Assembly (NCBI GenBank): GCA_036245805.1
Contig: BTRK01000006.1
Coordinates: forward strand, 9,084,365-9,148,364
DNA length: 64,000 nucleotides
Direction of reading: 5' to 3'
Source of the DNA: Pristionchus mayeri
Lineage: Eukaryota; Nematoda; Chromadorea; Rhabditida; Neodiplogasteridae
The notes beneath the pieces are model-generated. The model ran no database searches. It worked only from the letters and a program-made list of their open reading frames with translations, and had not been told where the DNA came from. Shown piece after piece: positions 1-12,016 of the stretch. The position numbers and the translations under genes are program-made. How positions within the stretch are numbered: position 1 is the stretch's first letter; every line of letters starts with the position of its first letter.

Positions 1-317
1 TACTGTTCCGTTAGTGCTAGATGTTTTCAGTTCCTTTGCCCAAAACGATCTTGTTTGCATTTTTTCCCTTAAAATTCAAAATCGTTAATCGGAAAGACTT
101 GCATGTAAAATGAAACACCAAATATGATTTTAGTTTCACAGTAGCTAGATATCTCTTGCACTTTTTCCAAGGTCAATAATTATTGATGGCGACTATAGTA
201 AGCTTGCAAAAAATAATTTCATCGCGAGAAAGCTGCAATCACATAAAATTGCATGCAGTAATATAATGTCATCAATATTCTAATTATTTATTTTATTTAA
301 TAAATCTTTCTGTTAAG

Positions 318-1026
318 GGAGATCCGGAAGGTGCTCGACTCGAACGCGTGTGACTACGAGCAACGAGAACGGTTTGTTATGATCTTTGATCTTTGGTCTT
401 TAACTGTTACTCTGTATATTCTATCATCTAATCTATTCTAAAGTTGTGGTATTTGCCCACTTTTCTAAAATAAAATGATCTTTGATCTCTCTGACCTCCC
501 TCCTGCAGGTACCTGCTGTTGTGCGTGCACGGCGACCCCAACACCGACTCGCTCGTGCAATGGGAGATGGAGGTACGGTAGCACTTGAATTACGGTATGA
601 CTACGGTAGACGATGAATCGCGAAGCGATAATTTAATGATGAATTCAAGTTGGCTTATTCATGTGAAAAGATCTGCCGGTCAATCGATGTTTTAGGTTTA
701 GAACTAATTGGGGCGCAATAGCTGATAGCAATAGTCGTTGTATTCGCCGTAGACATATCATAAATCGATGAAACAAGTGTCTCCCTTTTTGCACCGTTCA
801 AATTTGTCCTTTTTTCATATCTGATGTAGGTTCACCTAAATAGTCACTTCTTCAATTAACGAAATTTTTCGTTTCGTCAGTGCTTCAAAAGGCTAAACCA
901 TTTTCTTTCTAGGTGTGCAAACTGCCCCGTCTCTCGCTCAACGGCGTCCGTTTCAAGCGAATCTCCGGCACTTCCATCGGCTTCAAGAACATCGCCTCGA
1001 AGATAGCTCAAGAGCTGAACCTGTGA
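318..1026 (+). CDS. par-1: PAR-1/MARK serine/threonine kinase, last three exons (KA1 domain), 5' part outside window
   Basis: Three exons join in phase: 318-371, 509-572 and 913-1026 (stop TGA 1024-1026). The introns are 372-508 (137 bp) and 573-912 (340 bp), with GT donors; the acceptors are TTAAG, CTGCAG and TTCTAG. The product is about 77 residues and reads [19 protein letters not shown], then [10 protein letters not shown], then [12 protein letters not shown] and ends SKIAQELNL. This is the C-terminal kinase-associated 1 (KA1) domain of the PAR-1/MARK family, almost word for word. In that family KA1 binds acidic phospholipids at the cell cortex and contributes to autoinhibition; PAR-1 controls cell polarity and microtubule-associated protein phosphorylation. 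The catalytic domain and the preceding FTWSMKTTSS exon must lie left of the window. Degraded copies of KA1 exons occur at 8345, 33106, 53495 and 54476. Family assignment is very secure; the start is off-window. Confidence 0.96.
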
Positions 1027-3029
1027 TCAAGCCCCGCCCCCCTTTTCGAGACTCCGCCCCCCTGATATAGGCACACCGGGTCACCGCCTCCTCCCCCCTC
1101 CCTACTCGCTGTTCTATGCTAACACATACTTTTGAGTAGCTATCCCCTCTCCTCGCTCGAACTCGATGTACGGTAGGAAAGATACCGTAACCCGTGATTC
1201 TTCGCTGATTGATCTACCCACCCTGTGCTCCTCAGCCCGTCTCTCCTTTCCTCTCCAATAGATTCGTCCCTCTTTGATTGTTTTCTGTTCTGTATCTAGA
1301 CAGAGAAACACAAATGCACGGGGGACCTCACCTACGGGTGTTTCCTCTCTCTCCCTCTTCTACTCTCCTCATCATCATCCTTCCAATTCTCGATGATTGT
1401 TGTCCCCACTTGTGCAAGAGAGAGGTACTATGTTAATGGGCACACCAGCCCTGTGTTGACTACCGTACTCCCCGCCTACCGTATCCGCTCCTCCTTTCGA
1501 TATAGTTCCCACTTTCTCTCTCCTATGTGTCGAAATGCGCTCTCGCCTCTTGTGTGTTAGCCTGTTTCCCTATTCTTCTTCCTCCTTCGCGGTATTCATT
1601 AGCCTATGTCTTTTTAAACACGATTTTTCCTTTTCTTTCTTCCCATTTATTCTTTTTTTCCTGCTAATCTAACAAGCATAGACTCGTTGCTGCACAAGCG
1701 AATGTTTTATCCGCCCGATATAGCCTGACGTTTATTTTCGAATTATCGATTGATTATATTCGGTTATCGATTGAATTATACCGTAGTCGAGAAATATGAT
1801 CCGAACGTATTGTTATCACACCACCCACCGCCACTACTACTTCCGTTCCCACCGTTGACTGGCTCGTTGCCCCGCCCCTTCGACTACCGTGCCCCCCGAT
1901 TACCGTATCCGATTACACTACATGCCTCACCCAGTGCACACCACCCCAGCGCCCCTTGCATTTCTGCGCGACGATCGATCGATAATCAGTCCTCGATCGG
2001 CGCCTGACCTACCGTAGCTTGTATACCGTATCTCGAGCGAGAGAGAGTCAACGTAGATTTGCAACCAGCCTCTTTCCAAATAGTCGTCATTCATGATGTC
2101 AATCCAAATAATAATATTTCGCATCAAAACAACTCCTCCCTCGCGCTCCCGAGTACAGTAATTTCCCCAGTAAATATTACAGTAATCCTTCAATCGATTA
2201 ATGCTCTCTCGTAGGTTGATGCGTGTACATTCACGAAGCAACTAGGGCCCTTCCGTCGATTCCGATGTATTTTTCTTTATTTCTATTTCAATTGTAAAAT
2301 ATAGCTAAGAGTTGTTATCAGATGGTAAATGTCTGTTCACATAACTGCACCACATTATTCCCCCTAATTCAGCCCCGCCCCTTTCTTCCCTTCGTCCATT
2401 TGTGTTATGTCGCCCCTTCACCAATCCCACTTGTATGTCGAATTGCACATGATATTTAAGATTTAAGAGAGGATCCGACGTATAGAATAGCCTAAATGAA
2501 TGAAGATTGCGAACTATGAAATGTGTGTGAAGAGCAAACCAAGTGATACTATCTTGAATACTACAAGGATAATGATTTCATGATGCTTTTTTTGTTTGTG
2601 AATCATGAAGAATTTGAAAAAAATATTCCAACTTAATTTCTAACATAGGCAAGACTAGACTACAATTCGCACTTCATGGCAAGCTAATTCAATACCGGTA
2701 ACGTTTCGAGTTTATAATCAATTCATAAATAATAGTAAAAAGTGGATTGCTTGTAGTACTTTTCCGCTTTATCAATTCAATTCATTTATCATGCATATGT
2801 CGAAATAAGTGACGAGAGAGAGAAGTAAGATGAAATAAGACTACATGAAATACGATGCATCATCTAGGATGCAAAGATAATAGTATGGTATATTACAGAT
2901 TGCCATAGTTAATGGGAAAGTGAATACGCGTTCTAACGAGAAAGAGTTCAAAATTCCTAGAAAGAATTACATGATTGGGGATGGAATTCCACTGTGATAC
3001 AATACAATAATAGATAAAATTGTGATATA
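1027..3029. other. 3' flank / probable 3' UTR of par-1, no further gene seen
   Basis: The first ~1.2 kb after the par-1 stop is rich in C/T tracts and repeated CTACCGTA/TACGGTA words, a texture typical of nematode untranslated and intergenic DNA. After about 2250 it becomes A/T-rich. I found no clear AATAAA within it, so the cleavage site is not fixed. Short open frames here have no splice sites or recognisable content. Confidence 0.5.
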
Positions 3030-4539
3030 CCACGCCTCTCACGTAAGGATCGAACTGAACACCGGATTATGCGAAATTGACTAAATCGGGTTTTCTTCCG
3101 TTTTGACCTTCTTTGTCATTCCTAAACATACTACCAACTTCTCATTTGCATACCGTTGTATCCTTGTCCCTTGTTGATGTCCACGTAGACGGGAGAGGAC
3201 GGATAAACATACCGTTTATCCACGAATAAATAAATAGGAGAAAATACTACAACAAAAGAGCCATCAACCAGCTAGGGTGAGAGAGCGAGAGCGAACTGAC
3301 AACTTTGGGCGACGCAACAATTGCATAAATACGACTGTGTATAAATACTGCGCGTCAACACCATTTGAACCGCTATTTATGGGAATGCGACCTTAACTAC
3401 GGTAGGCGCGTTTGGCGGGGCGCACGAAGTGCGATGGGTCACATACATGCAATCTGTGATAGGAATTATTACTAAAAGGTTATTACTAATTCCTATACAA
3501 CACATACGATGATTCCGAAGGCCCTGGTACCTGGTCGTTGGTTCTGGTACCCACCTTTAACCTTGATTATATCCGTTCCCCTTCACTTTGTGCAAAAATC
3601 TTCCTCTGAATGACCCCCACTAACTTTTTGAGCTCTATCGATGTGTACAAACTAGAACTCATGAAAATGAGTTTGAACAATACTATATTCAGCGCAACAT
3701 TCCTAAAAATCTATAGTGAAGACGCAAACGAAATTCATGGAGTGGAAAGTAGAGCTCGAGGGCTTTAAAATGAGTGGTCTGTGGTATTCAGATCATCGCC
3801 CGTAAGCAAGTTATATAGCTTTGAAGTTTCGAATTGATTTGAAGTCATTTCCTCAGAGGCAGACCGCGCGCTTTTCGCAGTGAAGCGGAGAATAAGAGGA
3901 GGGTCGACCATCGACTTTCGATTTCTAATATGTTTCAAATATGCTATGAATAAAGCTTATCATAGTTCATTTAAGACATGCCAGAAACATATTAGAAATT
4001 GAAAGTCGATGGTCGACCCTCCTCTCATTCTCCGCTTCGCTGCGAAAAGCGCGCGGTCTGCCTGTAATGTAGTGACTTCAAATCAACTCGAAACTTCAAA
4101 GCTATATAACTTGCTTAGGGGCGATGATCTGAATACCACAAACCATTCATTTTAAAGCCCTCGATCTCCACTTTCCACTCCATGAATTTCGTTTGCGTCT
4201 TCACCATAGATTTTTAGAAAAGTTGAGATGAATATAGCATTGTTCAAAGTTATTTTCATGAGTTCTAGTTTGTACACATCGATATAGCTCAACAAATTAG
4301 TGGGGGTCTCTCAGAGGAAGATTTTTGCTCAAAGTGAATGAGAACGGATATAATCAAGGTTAAAGGTGGGTGCCAGAACCAACGACCAGGGCCTTCGTAA
4401 TCATCACATGCAAACGAGTTTCTCAGGATTTATCTGATCGAGATAAACCTACTTATTAGTGAAAAAAACATAATTCACGTGGTTTAGGCCTAATCCGAGA
4501 AATGTTCAATTCAGTTCGATTCTTAGGTGAGAGGCGTGA
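3030..4539. mobile_element. Foldback transposon, family 1 (TIR CACGCCTCTCAC.TAAG.ATCGA), ~1.5 kb
   Basis: Two long arms are inverted copies: the left arm around 3512-3940 (GGCCCTGG...GGTCGTTGGTTC) matches the reverse complement of about 3975-4410. The outer ends read CCACGCCTCTCACG and, on the other strand, TCACGCCTCTCACC; TA flanks both sides (3028-3029, 4540-4541). There is no transposase frame, so the element is non-autonomous. A TA target with hairpin structure fits the Tc1/mariner superfamily. Confidence 0.85.
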
Positions 4540-4541
4540 TA

Positions 4542-5840
4542 CAGTGGTGGACAAAATTATATAGCCTCCGGTTTTTCGATCATAAGTACCCTCAAACTTA
4601 ACCAATATCCATGAAATTTGGGATGCGCTTATATTTTATGATTACCCATCTAACAATCTACCTATTGGGTGTATCGTCACAGTTTGAGGTAGGTCACTTG
4701 AAAATCGATATTTCACACCAAATCAGCATTTCCATGAACATTGATGTCAAAAATCTAGGAAAAATATTATCCAAATACAAATTAGCAGGTTCGAAAGAGC
4801 ATCTACTGAGCTTTGGATTTCACTTCTGGGATGAGTCGTTAATCGGTTTTTTTGGTTGCGGTAAGTCACGTCAAACTACAGTACTTTTTCGTACATTTAC
4901 AGTTGTAACATCAATTCTAATGGAGCAGTCGGACTGTAATTCATAGGGTAACATACAATGATGGACCCCAAACAGAATTATAAGTTTGGGATCGACTGGC
5001 TTCGATATCCCCAAATAGTCATTTTTGGTATGCTCTTTGGTGGTGTGCTGTCGCTTCTGTCTAGAATTTTTCTGGCACTTGTAAAGTGAGGGTGAGGTTT
5101 ATCTATGATTATTGAGTGTTTTCTGAAAATTTGGTGACTCATTTGAGTAAAAATATGGTACCTTAAATCTCGATTTTTTTTTCAAAAATAGGTTATTTTC
5201 GATGAAAATGCTCAAAAATCGACGTTTTTTTCGAAAAATCTGAAAAATTCAATGCATCATATTTTTGTTCAAATAAGTCCAAATGTCACCAAATTTTCAG
5301 AAAACACTCAATAATCATCGATAAACCTCCTACTCGCTTTACGAGTGCCAGAAAAATTTGAGACAGAAGCGACAGCACACCACCTAAGAGCATACCAAAA
5401 ACGACTATTTCGGCGATATCGATGCCAGTCGATCCCAAACTTATAATTCTGTTTGGGGTCCATCATTGTATGTTACCCTATGAATTACAGTCCGACTGCT
5501 CCATTAGAATTGATGTTACAACTGTAAATGTACGAAAAAGTACTGTAGTTTAACGTGACCTACAGCAACCAAAAAATTGATTAACGACTCATCCAAGAAG
5601 TGAATTCCAAAGCTCAGTAGATGCTCTTTCGAACCAGCTAAATTGTATTTGAAAAATGTTTTTCCTAGATTTTTGACATCAATTTTCCTGAAAACGCTGA
5701 TTTGGTTTGAAATATCGATTTCCCAGTGACCTACCTCAAACTGTGATGATACATTCAATAGGTAGATGGTTAGATGGGTAATCATAAAATATGAGTGCAT
5801 CCCAAATTTCATGAAGATCGGTTAAGATGAGATAATTGAG
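4542..5840. mobile_element. Foldback element with Tc1-like end, abutting the previous element
   Basis: It starts CAGTGGTGGACAAAA directly after the TA that closes the preceding element. Arms of about 4583-5215 and 5230-5836 are inverted copies, for example ATGAAATTTGGGATGC at 4611 against its complement near 5810. The right end does not retain the CAGTGGTGG terminus, so that end is truncated or diverged. Apparent open frames in each arm are mirror copies of each other and have no known domain. Confidence 0.8.
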
Positions 5841-6216
5841 TATTAACATTTCAAGATCTTGCAATCGTCATTGACAAGCCAACCCTAGCACGAGCGCGAA
5901 CAAGTTTTTAAAACTAAAAATTTTTTTACAATTTTGATTTTTTATCTAGAGAAGTCGAAAATTGTTGTAGCTTCGATAAGATCTTTTTTTGTGAGAAGGG
6001 TGTGAAATTGATAGATACTAAGTTCTTCGTATCATTGTCACCTTCATTCGTCGTGCAAATATCATAAATCTATGTAACATCTTCTGTCTTTTTGCAACTT
6101 TCCAATTAGATCGTATTTTTTCACGGCAAGAGTTGGTTGCAATTCTAAAGCTACAGTAATTTCTCGGTGCGCCTCTTTCGACGACGGCATCTTTACCACA
6201 CTCAACAATTGAGATA
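5841..6216. other. A/T-rich spacer between foldback elements
   Basis: I see no coding exon, RNA gene or repeat boundary here. Confidence 0.4.
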
Positions 6217-6218
6217 TA

Positions 6219-7350
6219 ACACGCCCCTCACATAAGAATCGACTCAGAATGGGACTGGTTTGGCATTGAGGCAAAATTCGAAATTGAGATAAATACATTT
6301 TCAGGGTCCACTGGACCCAACTAAGACCCCCCTGCACTGAATAGTGCCTGCGATCATTCTTCGCCAAGTTGCTGCACCGGTCGGACCGAGCACTCCAACT
6401 TTGAGGCTTACTTTCTACCCTTCAATGAAATCATACTGACAATTTTTCTTCTAGTGGTCCAGGTACTTTTTGATACTCTATCACCCTATCTAGACCGTTT
6501 TTCGATTTTTCGTCTTTGAAACGCCCCATATTCAACGACGAATAACTTTAAAACTGCCCCAAAGTCACCGAATTTTTTTGTTCCATTAGATATAGCTTGA
6601 AAAGAGGATTCGAACAAGTACCTTGCGCTCGCATATCGGGGGTACCTAAGGGGTATTTTGTCCTTAAAACGCTTCGGGAAGATTTGAAGTTATTTTTAAT
6701 CAGTTAATCGACGTGTCATTCGACCAATGGGCATTAATTTTACGTTATGTTTCAGGTTCCATTGAAGTTCATTGAATAGTCATCTTGCAAAATTTTCAAA
6801 GTATTTCAATGGGATATGAAACATAACGCAAAATTAATGACCATTGGACGCGAGAGGGCAGAATGACACGTCGATTAACTGAGTAAAAATAACTTCAAAT
6901 CTTCCCGAAGCGTTTTAAGGGCAAAATTCCCCTTAGGTCCCCTCGATATGCGAGCGCAAGGTACTTGTTCGAATCCTCTTTTCAAGCTATATCTAATGGA
7001 GCAAAAAATTCGGTGACTTTGGGGCAGTTTTAAAGTTATTCGTCGTTGAATATGGGGCGTTTCAAAGACGAAAAATCGAAAAACGGTCTAGATAGGGTGA
7101 TAGAGTATCAAAAAGTACCTGGACCACTAGAAGAAAAATTGTCAGTATGATTTCATTGAAGGGTAGAAAGTAAGCCTCAAAGTTGGAGTGCTCGGCCCGA
7201 CCGGTGCAGCAACTTGGCGAAGAATGATCCCAGGCACTATTCAGTGCAGGGGGCTTAGTTGGGTCCAGTGGACCTTGAAAATGTATTTATCTCTATTTCG
7301 AATTTTGCCTCAATGCCAAGCTTTGCTCGATTCTTAGGTGAGAGGCGTGA
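6219..7350. mobile_element. Foldback transposon, family 1, near-perfect palindrome of ~1.1 kb
   Basis: The arms are about 6219-6780 and 6790-7350. The inner arm sequence (for example GAGCGCAAGGTACTTG) is almost identical between arms, so the element could fold into a long hairpin. The terminal ACACGCCCCTCAC and its partner TCACGCCTCTCACC are bounded by TA at 6217-6218 and 7351-7352. There is no transposase. Confidence 0.88.
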
Positions 7351-7352
7351 TA

Positions 7353-8130
7353 ATTGGATTGTTTGGTTGGATTGAACAAGCGTTGGCAATAATACTTTGC
7401 CGAATGGTGATTAGAGTTTCACCAGAGATTCAAGTCAGGTGCGCGCGTCTTGCTGTAATATTTCTATCATCGACCATATAAAAAATGTAAATTATCGCTT
7501 ACTTTCGAAAAGACTCGATAAAAATGGCGTATTTATATCATAGTATTCCACCGAGAAGATTGATGGAGATTAGTCATGCTACAGAAGCATCCAAAAAATC
7601 CCAATTTCCATGTTTTCGAAAAATCGCTGTTCCACCCCTTCAATGAATAGTCCGCTTTTTACAAATGCGGCGTCTTATACGCCGTAGGAATACGTGATAT
7701 TGTTGTAGAAACGATGTTCCAAAAATTGCCGAGTTCCGGATAGTTCAAGTATGTAATATGAGTGTTACCGCAGACGACCGGGGATAGATAGGTAGGATGG
7801 GGTAATGAGAGCATGGACACTTGGATGCGGGATGGATTAGTTTTGGGGAAACTTACAGACACACGATTTGCTCAATATAAAATTCACACCATTTAAGAAA
7901 ATTTCGAGACCGCGATCTACATGGTTCATTAAAAAAAGTTTCCACTAAACATAACAGCGATCGATATGGTTGTAAGCCGAAACTACCACCTAGTGATAGA
8001 GCGCGTTATCCCTTAGTGAAAAACCAGTATGCATTTTCCGGGCACTATTGTTTTTGTTCTGTGGGTTGTGCTGTTAATAGGAGTATTGTCGATGCTTCGT
8101 GAGCTCGTAAATTTTACACAGGTTCCATTA
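7353..8130. other. Spacer with a dispersed-repeat relic ('A' module, ~7405-7470)
   Basis: The segment TTCACC-GAGATTCAAG-GTGCGCGCG recurs in diverged form at 10968-11020 and 16728-16790, so it belongs to a low-copy dispersed family. I see no coding content. Confidence 0.4.
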
Positions 8131-8132
8131 GC

Positions 8133-8303
8133 TTAAGAGACCGTCCACCAGAGAACGTAACAGGTCTTATTTTTAGTTGTGTTTGATAAACCGATCGTTT
8201 GTCTGCCAACAGAACAAAAATCCCTCGATACTACTCCTGAAAATCCCTCGATACTATTCCTTGCTGTCTTAAGAGACCGTCCACCATAGAACGTAATAAC
8301 TGT
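8133..8303. repeat. Direct repeats beginning TTAAGAGACCGTCCACC
   Basis: Two direct copies of about 33 bp start at 8133 and 8269, each opening with TTAAGAGACCGTCCACC. Between them is a short tandem TCCCTCGATACTA(C/T)T. The same opening word TTAAGAGACC starts the elements at 35561, 48459 and 50632, so these may be stacked ends of a TTAA-targeting family. Confidence 0.55.
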
Positions 8304-8344
8304 GCAGGGGTTCACGGATGGCCAAAAATTCGATAAATCCTCAG

Positions 8345-8407
8345 GGCGGTGGAGGTGGAAGTTAGGAGATGAACGACTAGCAGTCTCCCGTCTGATGAGA
8401 TGATGAG
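8345..8407 (+). pseudogene. Degraded copy of the par-1 KA1 exon (SMKTTSS...DEMMR)
   Basis: After an acceptor-like TCCTCAG comes a G-rich GGCGGTGGAGGTGG stretch, then CGACTAGCAGTCTCCCGTCT and GATGAGATGATGAG, followed by the donor GTACGG. The same layout is present at 54476-54566, where the encoded words LLFTWSMKTTSS are still readable. Here the central part is deleted and stops are present. The true exon lies upstream of the window; the downstream true exons are at 318-1026. Confidence 0.6.
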
Positions 8408-8744
8408 GTACGGTTGAATTGCATTATGGTAAGCGAATAATGTACAGGGTGGTCCATAAATAAAAGGGATGTAATATTTTCCACTCATTATGTTTTTCTG
8501 TTTGCAAATCCCATCAAGTGTTTAGATGCACAATACTATTTTGGAGTGAACGAAAGCCAATATGTTCATCAGAATAAAACTTTAAAAATTGATATTCTGA
8601 TTTTCGCGTACCGAATAGCCGTAGGAATAAATCAGTAAGACTGTGGCATAAACACAGCGAATTATGATTTTTATTGTCATTTGAAAACTACTCTGTGTTT
8701 GCATTTACGTTTTTACTCTGTGTTTGCATTTACGTTCGCGGGAG
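8408..8744. other. Spacer with a mariner-like terminus and a 22-bp tandem duplication
   Basis: At 8446-8472 TACAGGGTGGTCCATAAATA resembles a Tc1/mariner terminal repeat; no partner was found nearby. ACTCTGTGTTTGCATTTACG is duplicated in tandem at about 8691 and 8715. Confidence 0.4.
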
Positions 8745-9253
8745 ATGTACGCATGATTGTCTCCAGCGCCCCGTAACTTCAGCGCCCATTTTAATTTGCA
8801 TTTGAGGGCCTCCTTATTCCAGTCGCGTACTCCAGCGATCTCCCGCAGTCGCTCGTTCCTCATTCGGTCCTTGAGAGTCACTCCGACCATTCTACGTTCC
8901 ATCTTCCTTAGTGTGACGTCAAGACGCTCTTTATCACTTGATCGCAGAGCCCACGTCTCACTCCCGTAGAGTACGGTACATTTGACGCAGCTATCGAAGA
9001 GGCGTCTCTTTGTCTTCATGGGGAGAATGCGGCTGGCGAGTAGATGAGAAAGCTTGCTCCATGCAGCCCAACCCAATCGAATTCGGTGTTCCAGTTCGGC
9101 AGAGGGATCAAGGGGGAGAGAGATCTTCCCGCCAAGATAGGTGGCTGAATCAGCGAAGCAGAACACTTGATTGTTGATTACGATGGGTGTTCGAGTGGTG
9201 GTGCAGGATGTGGAATGACACATCTTGGCTCTCAGGTTGATGTTCCGTTTCAA
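8745..9253 (-). pseudogene. RTE-type retrotransposon fragment (C-terminal part of reverse transcriptase ORF)
   Basis: The minus-strand frame encodes a stretch colinear with the C-terminal third of the element at 59596-61983. Shared words include TYLGG(K/R)ISLPLD, EHRIRLGW, LPMKTKRRLF, VLYGSE(T/V)WALR and VRDWNKEALK. The catalytic palm with YADD is missing, as is everything upstream. Downstream the similarity ends after WALK and the reading runs into unrelated DNA with the 22-bp duplication. It is a double-truncated dead copy, diverged enough from the 59.6-kb copy to be a separate insertion. Confidence 0.9.
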
Positions 9254-9424
9254 AATTTCGATAAAATTTTGTTCGATTTTCTCTTTTCAATTTCGTTTCG
9301 TCCATCTCTAAAAGTAATATTCTATAACTCCTGCTGTTTGTCCATGTATCCTTAGAGGGTTCCAGAGTCATTACTACTTCCATATATGAGAGGGATCGCG
9401 AGAGAATCGACAACTTCCGGGACG

Positions 9425-10440
9425 TAGCAATTCATATTAAACTTTTCTCACGAAAACATTGTATTTCGTACTTCAAATCGAGTTCTATCGAATGGCGTTG
9501 GCCGTTTCTTGAAAACAATTTTTTTCCATCCGCGGCATGGGCCGAAAGTGGGCGGAGTCACGCTTTGGTTGAAAAAAATCAATCTTTGAGCGCGCTTTTC
9601 GACCTTTTCCGATAAAGATATCAAAAAATGGTCAACAGACGAATGAAAGAGCATTACTCGAGGAACATTTTTCTCTCTTTGTTATGGTCGAAAAGTCAAA
9701 AACTGACTCAGGCTATCAACTTTTGCGAAATTTTCGACAAATCGCTTTAAACCAAAAACGTAATGGGATTTCATGATTAATCAATTTGCCCATATGAGTA
9801 CTTCTTTCTGCCAAAATATGAAGGTCATAAAGCTTTGCGCTGTAATTACGGTGTCTTTAAGCAAAAACCGGCAATGGAGTCTGGTGTAGACAGAATGGTT
9901 CCCATATGTCAAAAGAGCCCATTTGCGTCCAAATTGAACACAGACATTATAAAAACATGTTTCCGTATGAGAAGTACATAAATTTCCTGTCCATTCGATC
10001 ACAGAGTCGATATGATGCATTTGAGAACTTTGCCTGGAATTGCATACATAAGGCGGAATCATGGTACCATTCAAGGTGAAATACATCAAGTTACATGCAA
10101 TTGTAATTCCTACTACTTTTTACAAAGTATGAACCATTTAAAATGCAATTGCAGCCCTCTGAGAGCCAAAAATGCGGAAATACGACGACACATGCAGAAG
10201 TTGCGAAATCGATACCTGACTGGGATCAAATTATATCAATTTTGATATCTTTATCGGAAAAGGTCGAAAAACGCGCTCAAAGATTGATCTTTTTCAACCA
10301 AAGCGTGACTCCGCCCACTTTCGGCCCATGCCGCGGATGGAAAACAATTTTTTTCAAGAAACGGCCAACGCCATTCGATAGAGCTCGATTTGAAGTACTA
10401 AATACTATGTTTTCGTGAGAAAAGTTTAATATGAATTCGT
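9425..10440. mobile_element. Foldback element, ~1 kb
   Basis: About 9425-9650 is the inverted copy of about 10228-10440: both contain TTTTCTCACGAAAACAT, CGTGACTCCGCCCAC or their complements. The 580-bp loop is unrelated to the arms. The matching open frames in the two arms (FFNQSVTPPTFGPCRGWK) are mirror images of one repeat, not two genes. Confidence 0.8.
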
Positions 10441-10499
10441 ATGTCCCGAGGCATGTCGAGTCTTTCCCGATTCCTCTCATATATTGTCATATAATTATG

Positions 10500-10960
10500 G
10501 AAATTCTATTGTTAGAAGTCTGCATCAGCACGAGGCAGAGCTGAGGTAATCATGCAGTCGATTGCTGTATTCATCTGCATAGGTAACCTCAGGACAGACT
10601 GAACGCATAATTGGAGCGGGGTGGCAAACCAGCCTTGCGCCTCAACTCATCGTAAGTTGAGGCCTTGGATGCCTCAACTTACGACGATCTGCCATAATGA
10701 CCAAGCACGCCACAGGAGAGGATACAGTGGGAGTGAATTATTACAAATGATTATTACAATACCCTTGCTGCCAAGCAACATCCAACCGATTCGATCCAAT
10801 CGACGGACATCCGTTTCTTGTATACACTCTCGTCATTCTTGAAATCTCACCCCAAACGGAATAAATGAATGAATGAATGAATGTCTTACCGTCAATTGAG
10901 ATATGGCTGGCTTGTTTAGTTGGATAGTAAAAAAGCACTGGTAATTGTATTTTGCTATAT
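10500..10960. other. Spacer with a perfect stem (10640-10690) and an ATGA microsatellite
   Basis: CCTCAACT(C/T)..CGTAAGTTGAGG is followed by CCTCAACTTACGACGA, which forms a strong stem-loop. (AATG)n lies at about 10862-10882. There is no coding evidence. Confidence 0.45.
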
Positions 10961-11290
10961 GACAATTAGTGTTTCACAGGTGATTCAAGCCGAATGCGCG
11001 CGAGTGTCTGCAATATTTCGTTTACAGACATTACAAAAACAAAACAGTTGTATAAACTTTATAAAGTTATTTTGTAAACACACTTTATAAAGTATGGCCA
11101 TCTCTACTTTTGTCGCTGTACTTGTTTTGTATTACTGTATTACCGTTGTTCGCTCGCACCTTTTGGACTAGTAATAGCCCTGCACCACTAAGCCCGCTTG
11201 TCTATCTCGCCTCAAATTCATTTCCTTGTTACTGATCGAATCGATCTCTCTTCCGAACATTTTCGCGTCTCCGTCCTTTTCCAGTCAAGT
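10961..11290 (+). repeat. Dispersed low-copy repeat, modules A and B
   Basis: Module A (10968-11020) matches 7405 and 16728. Module B (11140-11290, GACTAGTAATAG.CCTGCACCACTAA) matches 16160-16300, 28440-28580, 29505-29680 and 30003-30160 with many substitutions. Such co-occurring blocks suggest decayed copies of one duplicated locus. Confidence 0.5.
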
Positions 11291-11330
11291 GCCGTCCGGA
11301 ATGAAATGATTATGGATGCGAATTATGAGA

Positions 11331-11631
11331 TTAAAGTGGTGCTCCGGGGAATATGTGACAAAGCGTACTGACCCAGTGGATGTTGTAGAGCACACTCACC
11401 CGATCAGAATTCACTTTTTACGAAGTTCCACAGACGCCTACGAGGCTATTTACATACGCTCAAATTTCATTGATAGCGCAGGATCTTGATTGGTTCAGTA
11501 ATGTTTCACTCGTTCTGCTTATGTTTCGTCTCTTTACTGGGGTAAATTCGCTACAGTTTCCCACTGAGAGCGCAGAATTTTCGCGGTGGGACTCCCAAAC
11601 ATTCATTCCCCGGAGCACTCCTTTAAGTAGG
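11331..11631. mobile_element. MITE with 24-bp inverted ends, ~300 bp
   Basis: The left end TTAAAGTGGTGCTCCGGGGA and right end TCCCCGGAGCACTCCTTTAA are inverted copies. There is no coding capacity. Confidence 0.65.
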
Positions 11632-11635
11632 GGAG

Positions 11636-12016
11636 AGTTACCGTCTGACTCTCTCCTATGTGCATGTTCTCGCTTTCTCTAACCTGCGAGAGAGTGTTAA
11701 AGATGAAAATACGATTAATTATTGGCTTACATTTTGCATCACGCGGATTATCCGAGTTGGAGGGGCCGGCGCCACCGTTGACAAGCACAAGCTGTTCAAG
11801 ACGATCCGCAAAGGAAACTTCGCATAGGTACGAAATCGAGAGATACGGAGACTATAGAATAGACATTCTGTAGATTTTTATTTGCAGGTAGTTGGATATT
11901 TCATTAAACAGAAGGGAAAAATACAGCAGATCAAACTATGGGTTGATCTCGAGATTATGAAGAAGTTTCGAAACGTGAAATCACCGCCTCGTTAGATTAA
12001 TTCATGAACGCTTGAA
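11636..12016 (+). pseudogene. Broken copy of the 'EVVKREIT' gene family
   Basis: Reading near the end gives YEEVSKREITASLD, a stop, then FMNA and a stop. This parallels DDEVVKRECTAMVDLFLNV at 24361-24416. A segment near 11640-11700 (CCGTCTGACTCTCTCC...CGAGAGAGTGTT) is repeated at 24660-24720, so the two places are diverged copies of one locus. Frameshifts and the internal stop make this copy non-functional. The family is not recognised. Confidence 0.5.

Noticed and set aside
4611..5812. Pair of similar ~100-codon frames on opposite strands
   Set aside because: They are the two arms of one foldback element.
8133..8303. Pair of TTAAGAGACC words as ends of one element
   Set aside because: Both are in the same orientation, so they do not form inverted ends; kept only as direct repeats.
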